The notes beneath the pieces were generated by a model that was not told the origin of the DNA, made no database searches, and was given only the letters and a program-made list of their open reading frames with translations. 64,000 bases of DNA from Zopfochytrium polystomum (Eukaryota > Chytridiomycota > Chytridiomycetes > Chytridiales > Chytridiaceae). Shown in pieces: positions 46,301-55,027 of the stretch (position 1 is the stretch's first letter; every line of letters starts with the position of its first letter). The position numbers were made by a program, and so were the translations under genes. The stretch covers positions 248,001 through 312,000 of the forward strand of contig JAIVFJ010000008.1 of NCBI GenBank assembly GCA_025765615.1, written 5' to 3'.

Positions 46301-46971
46301 ACTCAAGCACCCAGCTATCTCCTTTCTTTGCAACCTATGGCTTCAATCCAAGAGGAGATCTTCTGGGACAAGAGACCCTATCCAATGTCCAAGCTCCTGC
46401 TGCGGCTTCACACTTACATAAGCTCAAGATCATCAACTCCTTCCTGGACTCCACCCTGAAGCAAGCCCAAGAAGATGCCTCAAGATTTGCCAACACTCAC
46501 AGAATGGACCATGACCTTGCTGTGGGTCAGCAAGTTTGGCTTCTGAGGAAGAACTTGCAGACCAAAAGACCAAGTCCCAAGCTAGACAACCTCAAGTTGG
46601 GACCTTTCAAGATCTTGGAGCAAATCAATCCAGTCACCTTCAAGCTGGATCTCCCTGCATCCATGAAGATCCACCCAGTTTTCCATGTCAGCCTTTTAGA
46701 GAAGTTTGTGGCCAATTCCATTCCAGGCAGAGTTGTTCCTCCTCCTCCTCCAGTTGAGGTAGAAGGTGAAGAGGAATTTGAGGTTGAACAAATCTTGGAT
46801 GCCAAGTGGTTTGGAAGAACACTCAAGTTCCTTGTTAAGTGGAAAGGTTACTCAGATGCTGACAACACCTGGGAGCCTGAGTCAAACCTCACTCACTGCC
46901 AAGACCTTCTGCTCGAGTTCAAGACCAGGTACCCCACCAAGTTGCAGAAGAGGCCTAAAAGGGGGAGATGA
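43309..46971 (+). CDS. Gypsy pol: protease, RT, RNase H, integrase, chromodomain
   Basis: The pol frame is open from before 43252 to 46971. The protease has ALIDSGSSCNIIDATLA (about 43475-43520). Reverse transcriptase has FIQPSKSPAGAPIFFVKKKD, YGHFEYLVMPFGLTNAP and YLDDILVFS (about 44715-44745). RNase H has LETDASDYALGAVLSQ (about 45160) and later DALSRR. The integrase zinc domain is GHPGEHKTYELVSRDF with CETCQ (about 45710-45820). Its core Asp residues are in MDFIVKLPP and VSDRGPQF, and its Glu is in TDGQTERTNQ (about 46185). A chromodomain closes the protein (FEVEQILDAKWFGRTLKFLV and KWKGYSDADNTWEPES, about 46780-46890). No internal stop is seen. Chromodomains of this class usually steer insertion to marked chromatin. 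Confidence 0.95.
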   Translation, partial: PKLPGPGSLRGNSLDPPPSCPCFITTTSTTNTSDSKPHQLTVDVKIQLSPKSTITTKALIDSGSSCNIIDATLAKSCAIPTIKKSTPLKVHFANHALFKEISHETKLNLHIQDFPPSMVNLEVLDLGSPTFSVILGLPWLQAQNPAIDWVTGQVQPPPIGTVTQNSSQAPKSHALKPLIQDSQPAKTPVPQFTVHSQDSSRAHRAHSHGHDSCSQNPQSKIQVPQFTVHIQDSSSTAHSLCQEQNSQSKIQESQFPVKNSSPTAEEHDNLDPSDLLLASKLPKEYLPYADVFSKTKADLLPAQRPYDCEIPLKDETCSPPFKPLYHLSPPEAKALQEYIEEMLNKGFIQPSKSPAGAPIFFVKKKDGGLRPCVDYRDLNEMTVKNRYPLPLISELLDKLSHARIFSKIDLRGAYNLVRIKPQDQWKTAFRCKYGHFEYLVMPFGLTNAPAIFQGMMNDIFRDILDLFVIVYLDDILVFSSDTASHMGHVKTVLERLRQHHLYAKLEKCEFHKTSIEFLGFIVSDKGISMAPDKIQTILEWKAPNSIKDVQSFLGFCNFYRTFIANYSAIAKPLTDLTKKTTKFEWTPAAEQAWLALKTATTSAPLLKHVDPLLPFTLETDASDYALGAVLSQPSSQEPSAPLHPVAYYSRKLNSAECNYTVHDKELLAIVEAFKFWRHYLAGSKGISVYSDHKNLTFFRARRLLKQRHARWAELLSEYDFKLCYSPGHLNTVADALSRRTDLAPEGGDGFTPPSKTHLSLLPDSVWAHAISKDPKPHKIQISQEEEKLEILKTRHDAATAGHPGEHKTYELVSRDFYWPGMRKYIKNYVSSCETCQRNKSSRHKPYGLLEPLPIAISPWSSISMDFIVKLPPSHGFDSILVVICRRTKLAHFIPCTENIDAQGTADLFLQHIFRLHGLPQSIVSDRGPQFRSQFWKALTAALGIKSQLSTAYHPQTDGQTERTNQTLEQYLRCYVSYQQDDWPTLLPLAEFALNNSLHSSTQLSPFFATYGFNPRGDLLGQETLSNVQAPAAASHLHKLKIINSFLDSTLKQAQEDASRFANTHRMDHDLAVGQQVWLLRKNLQTKRPSPKLDNLKLGPFKILEQINPVTFKLDLPASMKIHPVFHVSLLEKFVANSIPGRVVPPPPPVEVEGEEEFEVEQILDAKWFGRTLKFLVKWKGYSDADNTWEPESNLTHCQDLLLEFKTRYPTKLQKRPKRGR

Positions 46972-47279
46972 TGTTATGAATCACCCTCTGGAAACCTCTG
47001 GAACCTTCTAGAACATTCCTTCATGGAACCTTGTGGAACCTTCTGGAACCTTCTTTGCTTTCCTGACTTGTCTTGTTGTCATTGGTATCATTGGTATCAT
47101 TGTATTACTAATTGCTCTTTCTGGAACTTTCTTTGAGTCTTGACAAGGAACACTCTCAAAAGGTATAAAAGGGGGATGGGGGACCTGTCCCATCCCTCAA
47201 GTGAATTATTGTTTCCAATACAATCATCACTCCTCTCAGTTCCTTGTCTGCCTTGTCCTGTCCTGCCCTGTTCCTGACA
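46972..47279 (+). repeat. Gypsy right LTR (308 bp)
   Basis: Almost identical to the left LTR and directly followed by the duplicated target TGAGA. Confidence 0.95.
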
Positions 47280-47284
47280 TGAGA

Positions 47285-48207
47285 GTGCTCCTGACGTGCC
47301 AGATGCGTTATTTGCGTGCGGACCATATGAGGACTCTGACGACAACGACGATCAATCTGTGTACATGTCAGACTCAGACGACGAAGACAGACCACTCTTC
47401 GCTTTCAATGTCAACTCCAACACAGTTCGAGTGTCACCTGACACATACAAGGATCCGCTGACGCACAAGGAGGCAATGGCTTCACCCTTTGCCAAAGAGT
47501 GGAGAGAGGCTGAAGAGTACGAACTGAGCATGCTCCGCAGCATGGGCGTATTCATTGAAGCCACAGCTCCACTCAACACAAACATTGTGAGTTGCAAGTG
47601 GGTATACAAGTTGAAGTTCAAACCCGACGGCACCATCGAACGATTTCGCGCAAGACTTGTTGCTCGTGGTTTCACGCAGCAGCCCGGTGTCAACTTCACT
47701 CTGACATGCTCGCTGGTAATTCGAGGTAACACTCTCCGATGGATGATTGCCCTCAGCACCCTGTATGGCTGGGACATGGAGATGATCGACATCTCCTCAG
47801 CCTACCTGTACGGAATACTCGATGTCGCCATCTTCATGGCGCCGCCATCTGGTGTACCAATCCTCCCTGGAATGGTTTGGTTACTCCGGAAGGGATTGTA
47901 CGGGCTGAAGCAATCAGGTCGGACTTGGTACCTGCGCCTTGCAGCACACCTACGGTCGAAGGGATTCCAGCAGAGTCGGGCGGACCCATGCTTGTTCTGG
48001 CGGCAGAACCAGCATGGAATTTGCTTCATCCTCACCTATGTTGATGACCTCCCCTTGTTCGGTCACACTGCTGCTATCAAGGATGCGATTGCTGACCTCA
48101 AGGGGGAGTTCAAGCTTCAGGAGCTTGGGAAGCTCACCTACGTTCTCTCAATGGAAGTTATCTGTGATTCAAACTTCACAATCATTCACCAAGCTAACTT
48201 CATCTGA
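47285..48207 (+). pseudogene. Copia pol, third part: reverse transcriptase
   Basis: Resumes after the Gypsy insertion. Motifs include EWREAEEYELSMLRSMGVF, CKWVYKLKFKPDGTIERF, ARLVARGFTQQPGVNF, SAYLYGILDVAIFM, GLYGLKQSGRTWYLRL and the catalytic YVDDLPLFG (about 48039-48065). The frame ends at a TGA at 48205-48207, and a second TGA follows at 48253-48255 in the same frame. The RT core itself has all expected blocks, but the polyprotein is broken here. Confidence 0.85.
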
Positions 48208-48633
48208 AACTTCCTATCTCGCTTCGAGGCTGAACACGGCGCTGTGAGGCCTTGAGGCGCACCACTTAAGACTACCTCCAAGCTCACCCCTCGTGTGCCA
48301 GAATCTATCGACCCTGACGAAGAGAGTGTCAACAGCACTGAGTATCTCCGTGTGATTGGCAGCCTCAACTACGCAGCGACATCAACCAGACCAGACCTCG
48401 CACTCAGTGTCAGTCTACTTGGCTCCTTTGCCCAGGATCCATTCAGACGGCATTGGCGTGAGCTGTTGGATGTTGTTGGGTATGTCAAGGCCACCACCAC
48501 AGTTGGACTTCGCTACAGTGCAGACGGCAACCCTCAACCTGTTGGATACGCGGACACATCATTCAACTCCCGCCATGACTCTCGCTCGCAGATAGCATAC
48601 CTTGTGCGCGCATGGTGCGCAAGGGTAAAGTAG
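48208..48633 (+). pseudogene. Copia pol, RNase H region (truncated)
   Basis: Continues the pol frame past two TGA codons: SIDPDEESVNSTEYLRVIGS, LNYAATSTRPDLALSVSLLG, RHWRELLDVVGYVKATTTV and GYADTSFNSRHDSRSQIAYL. It then ends abruptly at a stop near 48633, before the catalytic C-terminal half of a Copia RNase H. About 260 non-coding bases separate it from the right LTR. Confidence 0.8.
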
Positions 48634-48899
48634 TGGGTTAGGCCCCAGGGTGGGGCACCAGTTAGATTTTCCTTCTTTCATTTTGCCGTTTTGGGCACCC
48701 TTTTGTTATCCCTACCTTTTTGCAGTACTCTCCTCAGCAGCGCCTTCCTGATACGTTTCCTTTCCTTACCCTGCTACGGATTTCCCAGATCAGTCAATTG
48801 ATTTGGGTTTTTCACCCGGGCAGTGGCGTTTTAAATTCTCTCACTCAGTTCCTTTCTTTGAGGTAGTTTTGCTTTTAAAGGCACTCGTGCAAGGGGGAG

Positions 48900-49045
48900 T
48901 GTTGGAGTATGCCCTTGCGAGAGAAAATGGAAGAATCAACAGAAGAAAAAACTTGACTTGTCATGCCCTTTCCTGCGACCACACAAGCGACCCGAGATCA
49001 CGATCACATCGTCGTCGAGATCACACTCAACTGTCGATTTCAACA
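48900..49045 (+). repeat. Copia right LTR (146 bp)
   Basis: Starts TGTTGGAGTATGCCCTTGCG and ends GATTTCAACA. It is longer than the left LTR by about 20 bases after the first seven, and differs by several transitions. The duplicated target AAAAC follows directly. Confidence 0.9.
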
Positions 49046-52000
49046 AAAACACAACAGAAACAAAAACTAAAAAAAAAACAAAACAAAACAGTGAACCGCA
49101 CAGGCATTGGGTTCCATCGATCATCGGGGCCAGCAGTGATTACAGCGATGATGCCCTCTTTTCCCTCCCCGCGAGAGGGCTCTTCTACTTATACGTCGCC
49201 CACCCCCCCCCTCTTAGGCTTTCGCTTTCATGCATCAGAATGTTAAGGTGTTTGTGGATCAGTCTCTTTTTTTTTTTCCCTTTTTTCTCTTCCTTTGGTC
49301 TGGTTTGCTCTTGGCTGACGCCTTCCTTCGCCATACTACCAGGGCCGAGTGACGGGAGCAAAACGCCGTCGCCCAAGAGAACAGCCCCGCGCTCGGTCGA
49401 AGGAGCGCACTGCCCACCAACCGGCTAAGCCATCGGCGAGGAGGCGAAGGCGCAGGCCGAACCGGACGGGCTGGCTGGCCTGAAGGACGTCATGCAGGGC
49501 AAGGACGTGGACCCGGAGAGCGACCTAAGTACTGCAAAGAAAATGCATTGAACAAAAGTGTGACTCCTGGCCGCAACTCCTTCCCCTTCCAACAATTCTC
49601 AAGCTCAAGATTGGAAAGACCAATCGCTCTCAGCTCCTGAGATGCGTCATGAGAGATATTCTCATTGATGAGCAAGCTCCGGAGTGCGCAGCGAATCTTT
49701 CCTAAGGGCGACGCGGTCAAGACCTGTGTGAGCATTGATTCATTTGATGACTGTGCCTCTTGCCAAGGGCCCTGACCGAGTCTGTGCAGGTCTCTAAAGC
49801 TCGATCTAAACGAAGGGCGTAAAGGAAAAGTAACTACATACAGTATAAATAAATACAGTTGTGATTTTGCGCAAGCGTCGCTTCGCGGCCCGAAACAAAA
49901 GCAGAAGCCGATCGGAAAGCACCAATAAAGCGCCTTAAACCCAGCCACAAGCCCGGCCTTCGCGCGCCAGGAGCTCGCCGTAAGCAAGATATCATCGCAC
50001 GCCCAAGCACCGGTTCTTCAGTTTTATCTTATATCCATTTTATTTTATTTATACATCCAGGATTTGCTTCATTCTCTAGGTGTCGAACAGAAACATTGCA
50101 CGAACTTTTTCAAGGGAGCAGCTTTCAAAGCGTCATAACGAAGAACCAGACGTCGAACAGAACAGAACCCACCACGAACTGGTTAGAGCTGCATTTCACT
50201 GCGAACTGTAAAATGCAACTATGCAACTTGCATATAAGAGTCCATATCGAGTTGCGCCATCAATGGTGAACTGTTATAGACTACGTCCAGGTATCACCTC
50301 AGCAAACCCACCCAATGCACTGCGGACTTACAGGGGTCGTTCACGCATCTCCACCACCCCCCTCTTCGTAATTCAAGACTGTACTCTTTCTTGTTGCTTT
50401 CAAAAGCTGGCGTCGTGACTTGAACCCTGGGCCCTTAAATGACAGATACCTGCTTTCCCAGCTAGGCTCTTGTGAGGGGCCATTGCTCTCCAAATCCACC
50501 AACTCGGCTTCCAGCACCTCCTTGAGGCCGGCCAGGCTGTGCAAAGCGGCCCAAAAGCCGCGGTGGCCAGCAAACATTTCGGTTCTCCCAGGTTTCCTTT
50601 TTGTGCACAAATTTTTTTATTGGGGTCACGAAGAAAGCAGTCAGAAGGGCAGCAATCGGATTGACTCCCCTCTGCATTCCCAACACGTGAGCGAAATCAG
50701 CCGGAAGACAGCAGGGAGGCGAAGGCGCACGCCCAGCGGAGCCTTCTCGCTGCGTCGCGCGGCGAGGATTATTAATTCGGACCTTGTGCCAGGCTTGTGG
50801 AGCTGTCCTGCCATTGCTTCGTCCTCACAACTGCGGGGGGGCGCACTCACAGCAGAACCAAATGCACAGGATATCATATGCACCCCTACCCGAATTCTTT
50901 GTCAATCCTGTGAGACTGTGGAGAAGCTCAAGGTGGGAGCTTGCACGGACGATTGATGCCTGCCGATTCTTTTTTTTAAGGTGGTTGAGCATCACTCTGG
51001 GTCTCACCAGGGTCTCACCTTTGTGCTCTCACGGTGGGCGACGCACGCCGGAAGTCCATGCCTGCTAGGCGAGGACTTCGCTGCTAACGCGCTGCAGTCG
51101 GTCCGACACCGCAGTTCCAGTGAGCCTCGCGGCCATGGTGTCACCCCCATCATGCGCACGAGAAAGTTAAATTTCGGGCACGAAATGCAATTGCAAAAGT
51201 CAACTTCCATAGTATGTAGGGGTAAGTGTTAATAACTTCTCTATTCTTCACTCCCTGGCCTCCGTTTATACCGCGCATCCCTTATTAGCGGTCAGACTAG
51301 ACGCAATTGGCTCTGTACTCCTATTCTCGTTCGGTTCTCCGCCGTTGTGAGGCTCCCTGTCACTTCTTCGTTCAAGAAGCAAATCTACGACTGCAAGGAC
51401 ATTGAGTCGGTGCAGGAGATGAACGTAGAGGTCGTCCTAAAGCATATTAGGTCTCGATATTCCAATCGATAGGTGTGCAGAAATCAGGCTGTCTGGCAAA
51501 AGCATTTAGGAAATAGTAATTTCGAGTCTCAGAAATACAGGCACCTTGGTGCAACACCAGTAAAGATCTCGGGACTCACTCCTTCCCAATCTATCTGTGC
51601 GATCTCCATTCGCAGTGTTTTTCAGCAATCGGGTAAGCCTTCTGCCGATATGGTGCCGAGAGTGCGCTTCAATCTCCTCGACGAGCAAATAATGACAGTG
51701 GACCGTGAACGAAATTATCAAGCCTCCAGCGGTCATTCCATTCTTTTTGTCGATGGTTAGGTTTTATGCACAGTCGCAGATGAAAGGGGATGTTGAAGTT
51801 GGCATTTGGCTGCAAACTAGAGAGCTTGCACGGCGTTCATCGCTCTGATATCGGGCGAAGGTGCTGTTGTTGTAGCCCATATTGTGCCGCCTCTGGTGAT
51901 GGCTCGATACAAAGTGGCTCGATCTTCAAATGTTGGATACCTAGCGTAACGCGGCAGGCATTACTTTTTGAAAAGTATCCCACGATGCATCGATCTCCGT

Positions 52001-52799
52001 AGCTGAACTGCTCGCAGTTGCTGCGATGCTTTGGTGAGGGCCATCATTCTGGACGAGCAAAGCCCATTGTGTGTGATTCTTCGCTCACACAACTTTGCCC
52101 AGTGTTGGGTACGAATGTTCCGATCGGCCTTTGGAATTCACTCGAGTGGGAGGATGTCCCTCACAAAGCATCACAGCAACTAGGAGCAGTTCTCCGACGA
52201 ATATCGCTGCCAAATACGTTTTGTTTCGTGAGAAGCATGCTCTTCAGTCTCCAACCGCACTGCACCGGGAGTCTCAGCCGCAGCAGGAACCTGCAAGCTG
52301 TGCAAGGTGGACCGCTTCGAAGGAGGGGATTCAAGCCGTCTGCCATAGATGAGTAAAAACTTCGTGGAGATGAGGCATTCGCGCAACATCGAGGGCGACA
52401 CAGCTCTTTCGTCTTGAAACGGATAATGGCGTCTTGTGGTGTGGAAAAAGGTAGGGAGCCTCTTCCAACAACCTGAAGGTAAGGTAAGCCGAAGGCACCT
52501 TGGGTTCTTGTCATACGAGGAGAATTCGTCAACTTAGGCCATTGAAGGGTGATATCAAAACGCGTCATTGGTCAGGGTGACCGTTTTTTGTGTGCTGTCA
52601 TCTTCGTTTTCGTGCGCTCACTCCGTCCTGCGCTCCGGCTGCTCTCAACGCGTTCTACTCGCGGTTTCAGTGTCCATCTGACTCTCCTTGCTCAAACTTA
52701 CTGAAAGGGACAGTCTCTCGGAAGTGTGGATTATATATTGATCACTCTCCATCTCCAACGCCTCAATTTGCAACCCGCAATATAATCTTATTGAATACT
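49046..52799. other. Gene-poor region with coding-like fragments
   Basis: About 3.75 kb with no confidently assigned gene. Coding-like pieces are: plus strand at about 49340-49530 (GLKDVMQGKDVDPESDLS); minus strand at about 49740-49560 (INENISHDASQELRAIGLSN); and plus strand at about 51290-51472 (RFSAVVRLPVTSSFKKQIYD, then CKDIESVQEMNVEVVLKHIR, ending SRYSNR and a stop). A related but diverged stretch (EDVPHKASQQLGAVL) occurs on the plus strand near 52150-52195. I do not recognise a family. The region may hold decayed genes or old repeats. Confidence 0.4.
50405..50475 (-). ncRNA. tRNA-like segment (decayed tRNA gene or tRNA-derived SINE head)
   Basis: The minus strand has an A-box-like GAGCCTAGCTGG (50469-50458) and a perfect B-box GGTTCAAGTC (about 50426-50417), spaced as in a tRNA gene. 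The part between reads as a poor anticodon arm with a possible GTC, and the T-stem and acceptor do not pair well. It is therefore unlikely to be a working tRNA. Confidence 0.3.
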
Positions 52800-54170
52800 C
52801 TAGTTGGCGACGCTGGAATCGCCTTGCCGTCTCTTTCGAAAGGCAACTGTTACGACCGTCTGACCCTGTCGCCCACCAAAAGAAAAAGTCCGGTACTTCA
52901 CTCTTCCGAAGAAAGAAAAGTCTGCGCGAGCCGATCACGACCGATATTTCAAACACAAAATAAGTGTCAAGAAAGGGCTGTCAACACGACCGCAGAAGCA
53001 AACGAACAAAGAAAACAGAAGTAAAGAAAATGAAGGAACTAACCTTCCTGAAACCCAGCCACAAGCTCCGCCTCTGTCCAGTTGCAGCTTGTAATGAGGA
53101 GAATACCATTTTCCTGCAGCAAGCGAGAAACACCGCGAGCGTACCGAGCAGCGAGTGGGGGTGGCGCGACCGCGGGTTTCGTCGACGACGTCGACTGCTG
53201 GACAGTTGCTTTGCTGTCGCCCGCCATTTCCTCCTCCTGTCGGTGCTCAGCCGACAAGCTGATGGCGTCAAACGTTCCCTTATCGACTGCAAACCCAAAG
53301 GGGCCTTCGATGGCGGCGACGTCTGCCGGAACTGTGTCGGGCGACCCGCGAGCGTCGCCGTCGTGGGCGAGAAGGTCGAACTGAAAGTACCGCGGCAAAG
53401 GTGGTATGTCTGAGTTTTCTCCCGTGTCATCGTCGCTCGAGGTGGTTTCAGCAGCCTTGGCGGCCGCGATGCGCTGGGCGAGCTCGATGGACGGGCCAGA
53501 GTAGTCCACGCCGATAAGGTTGGTGAAGCCGTTGTCGTGCTACGTTGGCGAATTTATTTGAGAAAGCGGCAACCGGTTGAAGGGGTACGGGGACTCTTGC
53601 ACGCTCGCTTTTACCATTTCAAGGAGCATATGGCCGTTTCCGCACCCTAGGTCGATTGTTTTCAAGTCCTTGTCCTCGATATTGTCGAGAATCTGTCACG
53701 ATTTCGGGTTGGCTAAGCTCGCCCTCACAAGGAATGACTGTGGTTCTCACCCAGTCCATCATCTTCATGACGGTGTCCTCCCCGAACCTAAACTTCATCT
53801 TTTAATATCAGTGGTGGGAACTTAAATGGGCAGGAAGGACATCGTTCTTGGACTGCCTTCAACTCACCATACTTCGCCGATGTCGCCGTGATCGTCAAAG
53901 TTGCGGACTTCGCGCTCATAAACCTCATCCCAGCTGGAAAACCGAATGCCGCAAGTTTGTCGAGAGGAAAGCAACAAACGTTCATCAGATTGGCTATGTT
54001 CGCACTCTTCAGCCGGAAAGTAGGGGGGTGAAGGGGAAAGTCCTATCCTGGAGACTCAACTGCTGGCGGGTGCCGAGCTTGGACGGCGCAACGGGGACCG
54101 TGCCGCCGTCGGTGTCATCCTCATCGTCGTGCGGGTTGGAGTGGGCGTTGCGGGTACTCGTCACCGTCAT
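52800..54170 (-). CDS. EFM4: eEF1A lysine methyltransferase, EFM4/EEF1AKMT2 (METTL10) family
   Basis: A class I SAM-dependent methyltransferase that modifies a lysine of translation elongation factor eEF1A in this family. Exon 1 (54170-54062) is acidic and ends SKLGTRQ. A split codon at the intron (donor GTTGAG, acceptor TTTTCCAG) gives H, followed by WDEVYEREVRNFDDHGDIGE. The next intron restores VWFGEDTVMKMMDW. Then come the SAM-binding motif TIDLGCGNGHMLLEM (about 53680-53640), GVDYSGPSIELAQRI, an acidic insertion, FAVDKGTFDAISLS and LLQENGILLITSCNWTEAEL. A GTTAGT donor at 53040 and a CGCGCAG acceptor at about 52922 join a short last exon with YRTFSFGGRQGQTVVTVAF, which matches the family C-terminus; the stop is TAG at 52800-52802. 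All motifs are present, so the gene should be active. It has five introns. Confidence 0.85.
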
Positions 54171-55027
54171 CGGGTGCTGCCTTGTCGCGGTGTGGCAATT
54201 GGGGAAAAGAAGAAAACAAGCTTGGTTGATCACTCCTGATCCGTCTGTGTCTGTCTCTCGCATCTGTCGTTTTGTCTGTCTGTCTCTCTGTCTCTCCGAG
54301 TCGTGTTGCCTGAAGTCTAAGGAAAGAGTTGACATCATCACTGAAAAACAAATCAAAAAAAAAGGAAAAATAGTGGGAAGAAAGCTGCTAAAATTTTACA
54401 TCGTTTCCCACTCAAAGGTGATGAGAGAGGGCGACACGCGCTCCCACCCATGCCCCCCCCCGCCCGCCCGCCGCTCCACGCAATGGTTCCTTCCCTACCA
54501 CCCCGCCCTTCTTAGGGTGTTTCTTCGTCGTTGCCGCTCTCCCTCTGAGTGGGGTCCCTTTTGGAAGAACATGAACGGTGTTCAATTATGGGATGGTCGG
54601 GTTCGCAAAGCCACTGTCTTCGCCGGCCTGCTTTGCGTGTCGGCCACACTGGCGGGTGGCATTGCCACCGTATGCGTCACTCAAGGCAGGCAATACCATC
54701 CGCCGCTGATTTCTGCAACCGTCGCTCCGCTCGCGATCGAGCGAGTCGTTCGGTTTGCCAAGAGATCGTGACCTGTGCGAGGAATTGAAGGCCTGCTATC
54801 CCATCACACGTTGGAGTTGTCAACCCATGACGTCGTTATTCCATCGTCGTGTTCCACTTCCATGAGAATCTCCAAACCCAGCTACTGATCTATGTCTCCA
54901 TCCTTTTTCACTTCCTAGAGAAAACAGCTTAAACCAGCTTAAAGCAGATCTCCCCTCCTTATTAATCCATTAATTGCGACTACTTGAATTACTGCTCGCC
55001 TCCCGACTTCCACCTGACCTCCCACAA
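54171..55027. other. Spacer with one possible small membrane ORF
   Basis: About 860 bases between two divergent genes. A plus-strand frame at 54571-54771 (MNGVQLWDGRVRKATVF, then a hydrophobic segment AGLLCVSATLAGGIATVCV and a short basic tail) could be a 66-residue membrane protein, but nothing else supports it. Promoters of the methyltransferase and GTPase genes should lie here. Confidence 0.35.

Larger units (their letters stand above)
42065..47279 (+). mobile_element. Ty3/Gypsy chromovirus LTR retrotransposon, nested, apparently intact
   Basis: The 308 bp LTRs at 42065-42372 and 46972-47279 start TGTTATG and end CTGACA. I find one clear difference between them (G/T in the TTTCTTGGAG/TTTCTTTGAG segment). 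The flanking duplication TGAGA is at 42060-42064 and 47280-47284. A purine tract AAAAGGGGGAGATGA precedes the right LTR. Gag and pol are open throughout and overlap by a -1 shift. Domain order (protease, RT, RNase H, integrase, chromodomain) is that of chromoviruses. This is a young copy that may still be active. Confidence 0.95.
38012..49045 (+). mobile_element. Ty1/Copia LTR retrotransposon, 5-bp duplication AAAAC, interrupted by a Gypsy element
   Basis: LTRs at 38012-38138 and 48900-49045 start TGTTGGA and end TTCAACA. The five bases before the first LTR and after the last are both AAAAC. A purine tract AAGGGGGAG lies directly before the right LTR. Domain order is gag, protease, integrase, reverse transcriptase, RNase H, which is diagnostic for Copia. 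The Gypsy element at 42065-47279 is inserted in pol between integrase and reverse transcriptase. Two in-frame TGA codons after the RT and an early stop in the RNase H region show that the copy is defective. Without the nested element it is about 5.8 kb. Confidence 0.93.

Noticed and set aside
52018..52356. 112-residue plus-strand frame as a gene
   Set aside because: No family, no supporting splice signals, and overlapping frames of similar length on both strands.
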